Part shown: positions 39,301-45,162 of the stretch, one piece after another
Position numbering within the stretch: position 1 is the first letter of the stretch
Layout: each line of letters starts with the position of its first letter
Source: Streptomyces subrutilus
GTDB taxonomy: Bacteria > Actinomycetota > Actinomycetes > Streptomycetales > Streptomycetaceae
Length of the DNA: 64,000 bases
Direction of reading: 5' to 3'
Assembly (NCBI RefSeq): GCF_008704535.1
Contig: NZ_CP023701.1
Span: forward strand, 4,032,501 to 4,096,500
Notes under the pieces: generated by a model
Databases searched by the model: none
Told to the model about the DNA's origin: nothing
Seen by the model: the letters and a program-made list of their open reading frames with translations, nothing else
Program-made: the position numbers and the translations under genes

Positions 39301-40300
39301 AGACCCGGTGCTGCTCGGCGTGGGAGAGCCGCGCGTACAGGGGGAGGACTTCGGTGAAGCGCAGGTTCCGCTTGTTCAGGGCGTCCGCCGTGTCCCGGAT
39401 CTCCCGCTCGCCGGAGAGGAAGACCAGGACGTCGCCCGGACCCTCCGACTGGAGCTCGTCCACCGCCTCGCAGATCGCCGTGATCTGGTCCCGGTCGCTG
39501 TCCTCGGAGTCCTCCTCCAGCAGCGGCCGGTAGCGGACCTCGACGGGGTACGTCCGCCCGCTGACCTCGACGATCGGCGCGTCGCCGAAGTGGCGGGAGA
39601 ACCGCTCGGGGTCGATCGTCGCCGAGGTGATGATCACCTTGAGGTCGGGGCGCCGGGGCAGCAGCGTGGCGAGGTAGCCGAGCAGGAAGTCGATGTTCAG
39701 CGACCGTTCGTGCGCCTCGTCGATGATGATCGTGTCGTAGGCGCGCAGCTCGCGGTCCGTCTGGATCTCGGCGAGCAGGATGCCGTCGGTCATCAGCTTC
39801 ACGAAGGTCTCGTCCTGGTCCACCTGGTCGGTGAACCGGACCTTCCAGCCGACCGTCCGGCCGATCTCGGACTTCAGCTCCTCCGCGATGCGCTCCGCGA
39901 CCGTGCGGGCCGCGATCCGGCGGGGCTGGGTGTGCCCGATCATGCCCCGGACGCCGCGGCCCAGCTCCATGCAGATCTTGGGGATCTGCGTGGTCTTGCC
40001 GGAGCCGGTCTCGCCCGCGACGATCACGACCTGGTGGTCGCGTATCGCCTCGGCGATCTCGTCCTTCTTCTGGCTGACGGGCAGGTTCTCGGGATAGGTG
40101 ACCTCGGGCTTGCGCGAGGCACGGCCGGCCAGTCGCGCGGCGGCCTTCGTGGCCTCCGCGGCGATCTCGTCGAGCACGGCCTGCCGGGCCTCGGTCTTGC
40201 GGATTCGGCGGGCGCCTTCGAGGCGGCGGCCGAGGCGGTGCGCGTCGCGGAGGGAGATCTCACCGAGAAGCGTCTGCAGGGCGGCGAAGGAAGTAGACAT
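36377..40300 (-). CDS. hrpA: ATP-dependent RNA helicase HrpA
   Basis: A 1307-residue DEAH-box helicase. Walker A GETGSGKTT at 96–104, then TQPRRIAARTVAERIAEE, DEAHERSLNIDFLL near 198, SATID and QRKGRCGR (motif VI), followed by the helicase-associated winged-helix and OB-like parts and the long C-terminal DUF3418 region typical of the 1300-residue HrpA. In E. coli HrpA rescues stalled ribosomes and processes mRNAs. No frame disruption seen. No clear ribosome binding site before the ATG. The divergent gene starts 110 bp away; tRNA-Asp lies 70 bp downstream. Confidence 0.95.
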   Translation of the reverse strand: MSTSFAALQTLLGEISLRDAHRLGRRLEGARRIRKTEARQAVLDEIAAEATKAAARLAGRASRKPEVTYPENLPVSQKKDEIAEAIRDHQVVIVAGETGSGKTTQIPKICMELGRGVRGMIGHTQPRRIAARTVAERIAEELKSEIGRTVGWKVRFTDQVDQDETFVKLMTDGILLAEIQTDRELRAYDTIIIDEAHERSLNIDFLLGYLATLLPRRPDLKVIITSATIDPERFSRHFGDAPIVEVSGRTYPVEVRYRPLLEEDSEDSDRDQITAICEAVDELQSEGPGDVLVFLSGEREIRDTADALNKRNLRFTEVLPLYARLSHAEQHRVFQQHTGRRIVLATNVAETSLTVPGIKYVIDPGTARISRYSHRTKVQRLPIEPVSQASANQRKGRCGRTSDGICVRLYSEDDFLSRPEFTDAEILRTNLASVILQMTAAGLGEIEKFPFIDPPDHRNIRDGVQLLQELGALDPAEKDHSKRLTPMGRQLSQLPVDPRLARMVVEADKNNCVREVMVIAAALSIQDPRERPSDKQTQADQHHARFKDETSDFLAFLNMWRYVREQQKERGSSSFRRMCKQEYLNFLRIREWQDIYAQLRSVARTMGLHVNEADAPEQVVHVSLLAGLLSHIGLKDTDKNEYLGARGAKFAVFPGSALFKKQPKFLMSAELVETSRLWARVNAKVEPEWVEPLAQHLVKRTYSEPHWEKDQAAVMAYEKVTLYGVPIVAQRKINYGRIDPEVSRELFIRNALVEGDWRTHHKFYADNRRLLTEVEELENRARRRDIVVDDETLFDFYDQKIPAHVVSGAHFDSWWKHKKREEPELLDFEREMLLTEKAAGVTKADYPDTWRQGQLSFRVTYQFEPGADADGVTVHVPLQVLNQVTDEGFDWQIPGLREEVVTELIRSLPKPVRRHYVPAPNFAGRFLATAAPLQEPLHVTLARELQRMVGVPVAPEDFDLTRVPDHLKITFRIVDERRRNLAEDKDLEALRLRLKPKARQALSKAAAATAERAGGESVERSGLTDWTIGTLTRIFETRRAGQPVKAYPALVDGGTTVSVRLFDTEAEQRQAMWLGTRRLILLNIPVNPAKFASDHLTNQQKLALSRNPHGSIQALFDDCATAAADKLIADHGGPAWDEAGFRALYEAVRADLVDTTVRTVQQVQQVLAAWQACERRLKGTNSLALAANVQDVRTQLAALVPAGFVTLTGLRRLGDLMRYLVAADRRLQQMPTGVQRDTTRMQKVHEMQDEYAWLLEQLPKGRPVPEAVTDIRWMIEELRVSYFAHALGTAYPVSDKRIVKAVDAAAP

Positions 40301-40410
40301 ACCTGGTCGAGGATCTCACCTGGGCCGGGCGGGTGGCGAACGCATTTGTGCCCCTCCCCGTACCATTTCGGGACGAGTCCCCCGGTTGTGCGAGTGAGAG
40401 GCAGCGCATC

Positions 40411-40956
40411 GTGACCCGCCGCCGCCTCCCGCGCCGCCTCCCGGCCGCCGCAGCGGCCCTCGCGCGGGCCTTCGCGCTGGCCCTCGTGCTGACCGTGCTC
40501 CTTCCGGCCGGCCCGGAGACCACCGCGGGAACCGCCCCGGCGGCGGCCCCGGCGCCCATCCGTGCCGCGACCGCCGCCGCAGCCGCCTCGGCCCCGCGGG
40601 CCGTGCCGGCCGCGGCTGCGGAGGCCCCCGCGGCCCCCACCGGTGCGCCGGACGCCCGGCCCGGGGCGGCCCGCGCGGCCGCCGCCGCTGCCCCCGACAC
40701 GGGCGCCCGCGAGCTCCGCGCGGTCTCCGGCGCGGCCCGCGGTGCGCGCGGGCCGGTCTGCGACCCGGGGGCCCCGCGCCCGGGCGGGGTGCCCGCCGTG
40801 CCCCCGCGCGCCGGGGCCGACCACGGCCAGGTCCCGCCCGCGCGGCCGGTGCCGGAGGAGGCGCGGCCGCGCGCCACCGCGCCCGTGCGCGCCCTCGTAC
40901 GCGGCCCCGAGCAGCCCGCGCCCGGCCCCGTGGAGCTCTCGGTGCTGCGGGTCTAG
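40411..40956 (+). CDS. Putative secreted Ala/Pro-rich protein
   Basis: A 181-residue protein with a basic N-terminus (TRRRLPRRLP), a hydrophobic segment at about residues 18–33 (LARAFALALVLTVLLPAG), and then a strongly Ala/Pro-rich, low-complexity chain. It looks like a signal peptide or membrane anchor with a disordered extracellular part. No recognised domain; the short end GPEQPAPGPVELSVLRV may be conserved. GAGAGG lies 8 nt before the GTG. It precedes the DsbA-like gene by 61 nt and may be in the same unit. The coding call rests on the ribosome binding site and signal-like start. Confidence 0.55.
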   Translation: MTRRRLPRRLPAAAAALARAFALALVLTVLLPAGPETTAGTAPAAAPAPIRAATAAAAASAPRAVPAAAAEAPAAPTGAPDARPGAARAAAAAAPDTGARELRAVSGAARGARGPVCDPGAPRPGGVPAVPPRAGADHGQVPPARPVPEEARPRATAPVRALVRGPEQPAPGPVELSVLRV

Positions 40957-41017
40957 GCCGGCCGGTCGACACCACCGGTCCGCCCGATCCCGCCCTCCGC
41001 ACCACTGGAGCACCCGC

Positions 41018-41779
41018 ATGTCCTCGTCCTCCTCCCGCCCCTCCCGAAAGCCCCTGCTGTACGCCGCCGGCGTAGCCCTGGCCGCGGTCACCCTCGGGGT
41101 GGTCTCCTGGCAGGCCACCGCCCCCGACGGCCGGCCCGCCGACGGCTCCGGGGCCGCGGGCGCCTCCGCCACCGCGCCGTCCGCGCCCGCCTCCGACCCG
41201 GTCGCCGGCCTCAAGGCGCTCGCCCGGCGCGACGCCGGGGACAAACTGGCCGTCGGCCGCCCCGACGCGCCCGTCGTCCTGATCGAGTACTCCGACTTCA
41301 AGTGCGGCTACTGCGGCAAGTTCGCCCGCGACACCGAGCCCGGCCTCGTCGAGAAGTACGTCGCCGACGGCACCCTGCGCATCGAATGGCGCAACTTCCC
41401 GATCTTCGGAGCCGAATCCGAGGCCGCCGCCAAGGCCGCCTGGGCGGCCGGCCGCCAGGACCGCTTCACCGCCTTCCACGAGGCCGCGTACGCGGAGGGC
41501 TCGAAGGAGAAGGGCTTCGCCGAGGCCCGCCTGCTGGAGCTGGCCCGCGAGGCGGGCGTGCCCGACCTGGAGCGCTTCGCGAAGGACCTGGCCGGTGCGG
41601 AGGCCGCCGCCGCCCTGGCGAAGGACCGCGAGGAGGGCTACCGCATCGGCGTCACCTCCACCCCCTCCTTCCTCGTCAACGGCCGCCCCCTCGCGGGCGC
41701 GCAGCCCACCGCCGCCTTCACCGACGCCATCACCCGGGCGAAGGCGGAGGCCGAGGCCGCGGCGGGGGCCCGCAAGTGA
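41018..41779 (+). CDS. DsbA-family thiol oxidoreductase, membrane-anchored
   Basis: A 253-residue protein: basic start, one transmembrane anchor (about 13–31), an Ala/Ser-rich linker, and a thioredoxin-fold DsbA domain from residue 75. The active site is C96-G-Y-C99 in FKCGYCGKFARD; the cis-proline loop is TSTPSFLVNG. It resembles the thioredoxin_4 (BdbD-like) group acting outside the membrane in disulfide formation. GGAG lies upstream of the ATG. Its stop overlaps the start of the CcdA-like gene (GTGA), so the two are coupled: the membrane protein probably shuttles electrons to or from this domain. Confidence 0.9.
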   Translation: MSSSSSRPSRKPLLYAAGVALAAVTLGVVSWQATAPDGRPADGSGAAGASATAPSAPASDPVAGLKALARRDAGDKLAVGRPDAPVVLIEYSDFKCGYCGKFARDTEPGLVEKYVADGTLRIEWRNFPIFGAESEAAAKAAWAAGRQDRFTAFHEAAYAEGSKEKGFAEARLLELAREAGVPDLERFAKDLAGAEAAAALAKDREEGYRIGVTSTPSFLVNGRPLAGAQPTAAFTDAITRAKAEAEAAAGARK

Positions 41780-42615
41780 CCGACATCGGCTACCTGGCCG
41801 CCCTGCTCGGCGGCCTCCTCGCCCTGCTCAGCCCGTGCAGCGCACTGCTGCTGCCGGCCTTCTTCGCGTACTCGATCGACTCCCCCTCCCGGCTCCTGGC
41901 CCGGACCGGGATCTTCTACGCGGGCCTCGCGAGCACCCTCGTACCGCTCGGCGCGGCCGGCTCGTACGCCGGCCGGTTCTTCCACGCCAACCGCGACCAG
42001 CTCGTCCTCGCGGGCGGCTGGCTGATCATCGCGCTCGGGGCCGCCCAGGTCCTCGGCCTCGGATTCGCCTCCCGGCGCATCGCGGAGCTGTCCGGCCGCA
42101 TCCGCCCGACCACCGCGCTGTCCGTCTACGCGCTCGGCGCGGTCTACGGCCTGGCCGGCTTCTGCGCCGGACCGATCCTCGGCAGCGTCCTGACGGTGGC
42201 GGCGGTCAGCGGCAGCCCGGTCTACGGCGGCCTGCTGCTGGCCGTCTACGCCCTGGGCATGGCCGTACCGCTCTTCGTCCTGGCCCTGCTCTGGGAGCGG
42301 TTCGACCTCGGCCGGCGCCGCTGGCTGCGCGGCCGGGCCCTGCGGGTCGGCCGCGTCGAACTGCACACCACCTCCCTGCTGTCCGGGCTGTTCTTCATCA
42401 CCCTGGGCACCCTGTTCCTCGTCTACGACGGGGCGAGCGCGCTGCCGGGACTCCTGGACGTGGACGACTCGTTCGCGGTGGAGCAGCGGGTGCGCTCGCT
42501 GACCGGCGGCGTCCCGGACTGGGCCCTGCTCGGACTGGTGGCGGCGGGCGCGGCGGGAGCGGGCCTGGCCCAGTGGCGGCGCGGCACCCGGCGCGCGGCG
42601 GCGGGAGGGGAGTAA
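41776..42615 (+). CDS. CcdA/DsbD-type membrane thiol-transport protein
   Basis: A 279-residue integral membrane protein with about six transmembrane segments of the DsbD β-domain/CcdA type. The redox pair is in ALLSPCSALLLPAFF (first helix) and LAGFCAGPILGS (fourth helix), the expected two-cysteine arrangement. It passes reducing equivalents from cytosolic thioredoxin to extracytoplasmic thiol proteins, here most likely the coupled DsbA-like protein. It lacks the DsbD α and γ domains. Confidence 0.85.
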   Translation: MTDIGYLAALLGGLLALLSPCSALLLPAFFAYSIDSPSRLLARTGIFYAGLASTLVPLGAAGSYAGRFFHANRDQLVLAGGWLIIALGAAQVLGLGFASRRIAELSGRIRPTTALSVYALGAVYGLAGFCAGPILGSVLTVAAVSGSPVYGGLLLAVYALGMAVPLFVLALLWERFDLGRRRWLRGRALRVGRVELHTTSLLSGLFFITLGTLFLVYDGASALPGLLDVDDSFAVEQRVRSLTGGVPDWALLGLVAAGAAGAGLAQWRRGTRRAAAGGE

Positions 42616-42618
42616 CGC

Positions 42619-42648
42619 GGAAGGCCCCGTCCGAGGACGGGGCCTTCC
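42619..42648. terminator. Hairpin between the CcdA-like gene and the tRNA cluster
   Basis: Stem GGAAGGCCCCGTCC / GGACGGGGCCTTCC around a minimal GA turn, positioned to terminate both the plus-strand operon and the minus-strand tRNA cluster. Confidence 0.8.
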
Positions 42649-42653
42649 TGTGG

Positions 42654-42727
42654 TGGCTGGGGCCGGGGTCGAACCGGCGACCTATCGCTTTTCAGGCGAT
42701 CGCTCGTACCAACTGAGCTACCCAGCC
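42654..42727 (-). tRNA. tRNA-Phe(GAA)
   Basis: Acceptor GGCTGGG/CCCAGCC, anticodon loop CTGAAAA (anticodon GAA) on a GATCGC/GCGAT-type stem, GGTTCGACC T-arm, discriminator A and encoded CCA at 42651–42653. Last of the Glu–Asp–Phe cluster. Confidence 0.95.
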
Positions 42728-42749
42728 ACGAAACCGTTTCCGGCTTCAG

Positions 42750-42823
42750 CGAACCTGACGGGACTTGAACCCGCGACCTCCACCTTGACAGGGTGGCGAG
42801 CTAACCAACTGCTCCACAGGTCC
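42750..42823 (-). tRNA. tRNA-Asp(GTC), copy 2
   Basis: Identical in sequence to the tRNA-Asp at 36233, with anticodon GTC in CTGTCAA. CCA not encoded. Middle gene of the Glu–Asp–Phe cluster. Confidence 0.95.
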
Positions 42824-42862
42824 TTGCAGTGTGCGAGAACAAGTCTCGCACAAGGTGTTGCG

Positions 42863-42935
42863 TACCCCCAACGGGATTCGAACCCGTGCTACCGCCTTGA
42901 AAGGGCGGCGTCCTGGGCCACTAGACGATGAGGGC
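42863..42935 (-). tRNA. tRNA-Glu(TTC)
   Basis: Acceptor GCCCTCA with TGGGGGT (two G·U pairs, at 1·72 and 5·68), anticodon loop CTTTCAA (anticodon TTC), T-arm GGGTTCGAATCCC, discriminator A. First gene of the cluster. Confidence 0.93.
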
Positions 42936-43039
42936 TAAAGGCCCGCCGGGCACTTCATCAGCGCGTCGGGGACGTGAGAAGCATATGGGATCGGGGGAGC
43001 TATCGCCAAAACGGTTTCCCGCGGAGGGACAATGGCCCG

Positions 43040-43390
43040 GTGCTGGAGATGACGCGCGAGGAGTTCGAAGAGCTCGTCGCAGAGGCCCTGGACCGCATCC
43101 CGCCGGAGCTGACGCGGCTGATGGACAACGTGGCGGTGTTCGTCGAGGACGAACCGCCCGCCGACGACCCCGAGCTGCTCGGCCTGTACGAGGGGACGCC
43201 CCTGACGGACCGCGGCGAGTGGTACGCCGGCGTGCTGCCCGACCGGATCACCATCTACCGCAACCCCACGCTGCGCATGTGCGAGGACCGGGAGAGCGTG
43301 GTCGCCGAGACGGAGATCACCGTGGTGCACGAGATCGCCCACCACTTCGGGATCGACGACGACCGCCTCCACGACCTGGGCTACGGATGA
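43040..43390 (+). CDS. Small metallopeptidase-family (zincin-like) protein
   Basis: A 116-residue protein of the compact zincin-like family (formerly DUF1025). The zinc motif is HEIAHHFG (H-E-x-x-H) followed by IDDDRLHDLG, where a downstream Asp can complete the site. The N-terminal half (EEFEELVAEALDRIPPEL, MDNVAVFVED) and ITIYRNP give the small β-sheet. No signal peptide, so cytosolic. Proteolysis has not been shown for this family as far as I recall. The GTG at 43040 has GGAGGG 11 nt upstream; ATG at 43049 is an alternative. Its stop overlaps the first CrcB gene (ATGA). Confidence 0.8.
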   Translation: MLEMTREEFEELVAEALDRIPPELTRLMDNVAVFVEDEPPADDPELLGLYEGTPLTDRGEWYAGVLPDRITIYRNPTLRMCEDRESVVAETEITVVHEIAHHFGIDDDRLHDLGYG

Positions 43391-43881
43391 CCGGGCCGCC
43401 GCCCGGCGACGACCTCGGCCCCGACCCCGTACGCGCCCCCGTCGACCCGGACGTCGACCTGCACGTGCCGGCGCAGCGCGCCGAGCCGCAGGGCCGGGTC
43501 CTCGCGGCCGTGGCCGCGGGCGGCGCGGTCGGGGCCTCGGCGCGGTACGGGATCTCCCTGCTGTGGCCGGCCGGCGCGGGCGCCTTCCCGTGGGCGACGT
43601 TCTGGGTCAACGTGGCCGGCTGCGCGCTGATCGGCGTCCTGATGGTGCTGATCACCGAGGGCGGCCGGCCGGCGCACCCCCTGCTGCGCCCCTTCGCCGG
43701 GGTCGGAGTGCTCGGCGGGTTCACCACCTTCTCCACCTACGCGGTGGACTTCTCGCGCCTGCTGGACGAGGGCGCGGCGGGGACCGCGCTGGCGTACGCC
43801 GGGCTCACGGCGGTGGCGGCGCTGGGCGCCGTGTGGGCGGCGGCCTCGGCGACCCGGCGCGCGGTCCGGGGGCGCGGGTGA
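43387..43881 (+). CDS. crcB1: Fluoride channel CrcB/FluC, first subunit
   Basis: A 164-residue protein: a 35-residue hydrophilic, acidic N-terminal extension, then four transmembrane segments of the Fluc family. The signature GVLGGFTTFSTYAVDF carries the conserved F-T-T-F-S-T motif, and FWVNVAGCALIG the channel asparagine. With the next gene it forms the paired arrangement of Gram-positive heterodimeric Fluc channels that export toxic fluoride. The long N-terminus is unusual for Fluc and its role is unknown. Coupled to both neighbours by overlapping start/stop codons. Confidence 0.88.
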   Translation: MTGPPPGDDLGPDPVRAPVDPDVDLHVPAQRAEPQGRVLAAVAAGGAVGASARYGISLLWPAGAGAFPWATFWVNVAGCALIGVLMVLITEGGRPAHPLLRPFAGVGVLGGFTTFSTYAVDFSRLLDEGAAGTALAYAGLTAVAALGAVWAAASATRRAVRGRG

Positions 43882-44252
43882 ACTGGCTGCTGGTGGTGGC
43901 CGGCGCGGTGGTGGGGGCGCCGCTGCGCTACCTGACGGACCGGGCGGTGCAGGCGCGCCACCGCACCCTCTTCCCCTGGGGCACCTTCACGGTGAACGCG
44001 GCGGCCTGCCTGGTGCTGGGCGCGCTCGCGGGCGCCGCGCTGGCCGGGGCGTCCTCCTCGCGGCTGGACCTGCTGCTGGGGACCGGGCTGTGCGGGGCCC
44101 TGAGCACCTACTCCACGTTCTCCTACGAGACGCTGCGGCTGGCCGAGCGCGGCCGGACCTTCCTGGCCGGGGCGAACGTGGTGGCGTCGGTGCTGGTGGG
44201 GCTGGGGGCGGTCCACCTCGGCTCGCAGGTGGCGCGGCAGTTGCTGGGCTGA
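43878..44252 (+). CDS. crcB2: Fluoride channel CrcB/FluC, second subunit
   Basis: A 124-residue four-helix membrane protein. FTVNAAACLVLGAL has the channel Asn and LCGALSTYSTFSYE the Fluc signature, here S-T-Y-S-T-F. This is the usual Fluc length. Starts by GTGA overlap with crcB1. No fluoride riboswitch pattern was noticed before the three-gene unit, though only a visual check was made. Confidence 0.88.
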   Translation: MNWLLVVAGAVVGAPLRYLTDRAVQARHRTLFPWGTFTVNAAACLVLGALAGAALAGASSSRLDLLLGTGLCGALSTYSTFSYETLRLAERGRTFLAGANVVASVLVGLGAVHLGSQVARQLLG

Positions 44253-44383
44253 CGGCCCGGTGGGCGCGGCGCGGCGGCGGGGAGCAGGTGCGGGCTCGGG
44301 CGTGTCTCATACGGGGCAAAGGGAGTTGGGCTCATTGACCCGCTCATGCGGACCGCTCTTCACCCAGGCTCCGGAGGTGCCCC

Positions 44384-44914
44384 GTGCGCCAGTTGAACGC
44401 TTCCCTCCGACTGGCCGTCACCGCGCTCGCGGTCGCGGCCACGGCGGGCTGCATGAGTGTCGGGGAGGACGCCGCGAAGCCCGGGCCCTCCTCCTCCGCC
44501 GACCGCGGGTCCCCGGTGGGCGCCGCGGCCGGCTCCGGCCGCGGCTCCGGGGTGCACGGCAGCGGGTACGGCGGCAAGGACGGCGCGGGCGCCCCGGACG
44601 GCAGGGCCAAGGAGGACGGCAAGGCCTCCGGGGCCACCGGCGCCACGCCCAGCGCGGGCGCGCCGAGCGGCCGGCCCGGGGCGCCCTCGCCCTCGGCGGG
44701 CCCCGGGGGCGGGGCGGGCGGCCAGGGGCCCCAGCAGCCCCCGGCGGGCTCCGCCGGGGGGACCGGCGGGGGAACGGGCGGCGGCCAGCCGTCGCACAGC
44801 GCGACTCCGGAGCCGCCCGCTCCGACTCCCCCTGTGACGGAACCCACTCCGCCCGCGCCGTCTCCGCCGGCGCCGCAGCCGGAGCCCTCGGGACAGCCGC
44901 AGCCGCAGCTGTAG
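44384..44914 (+). CDS. Putative lipoprotein, Gly/Pro-rich
   Basis: A 176-residue protein with a signal peptide ending at C23 (AATAGC lipobox). The mature part is low-complexity: Gly/Ser/Lys-rich, then P-A-P-T-P-P-type Pro-rich repeats to the end. Such chains commonly span the cell wall. No recognised domain. GAGG lies upstream of the GTG. The next 248 nt contain the promoter and leader of the helicase. Confidence 0.6.
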   Translation: MRQLNASLRLAVTALAVAATAGCMSVGEDAAKPGPSSSADRGSPVGAAAGSGRGSGVHGSGYGGKDGAGAPDGRAKEDGKASGATGATPSAGAPSGRPGAPSPSAGPGGGAGGQGPQQPPAGSAGGTGGGTGGGQPSHSATPEPPAPTPPVTEPTPPAPSPPAPQPEPSGQPQPQL

Positions 44915-45162
44915 CCGGGGCGCACCTCCCTGACGGTCGGGCATCGTCGCAGGTCAGTGTGGTTGCCGACGGGGCGACTTGCCAGACCCGGGGGAGGGTG
45001 CGTATGGTTATAGATCGTTTGATCCCATTGCCCGGCGCCGAATCCGAAGAGCGCCGTGTGGCGCGTACTCTCCCTAGCCGTGGCTGACCGCATTGAGGCG
45101 GTCGATTTGCGATTCACGGAGTTTGGGCGCGTGCCGAGACTCCGGAAGGTTTCGCATTTCGC

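Noticed and set aside
42654..42935. Integration site in the tRNA cluster
   Set aside because: The tRNA genes are complete and flanked by ordinary core genes, with no integrase gene and no repeated tRNA 3' end nearby apart from the separate tRNA-Asp copy 6.5 kb away; the genes between the two Asp copies are core genes.
43021..43060. ATG at 43032 as start of the zincin gene
   Set aside because: It is out of frame with the HEIAHH-containing reading frame, which starts at the GTG at 43040 or the ATG at 43049.
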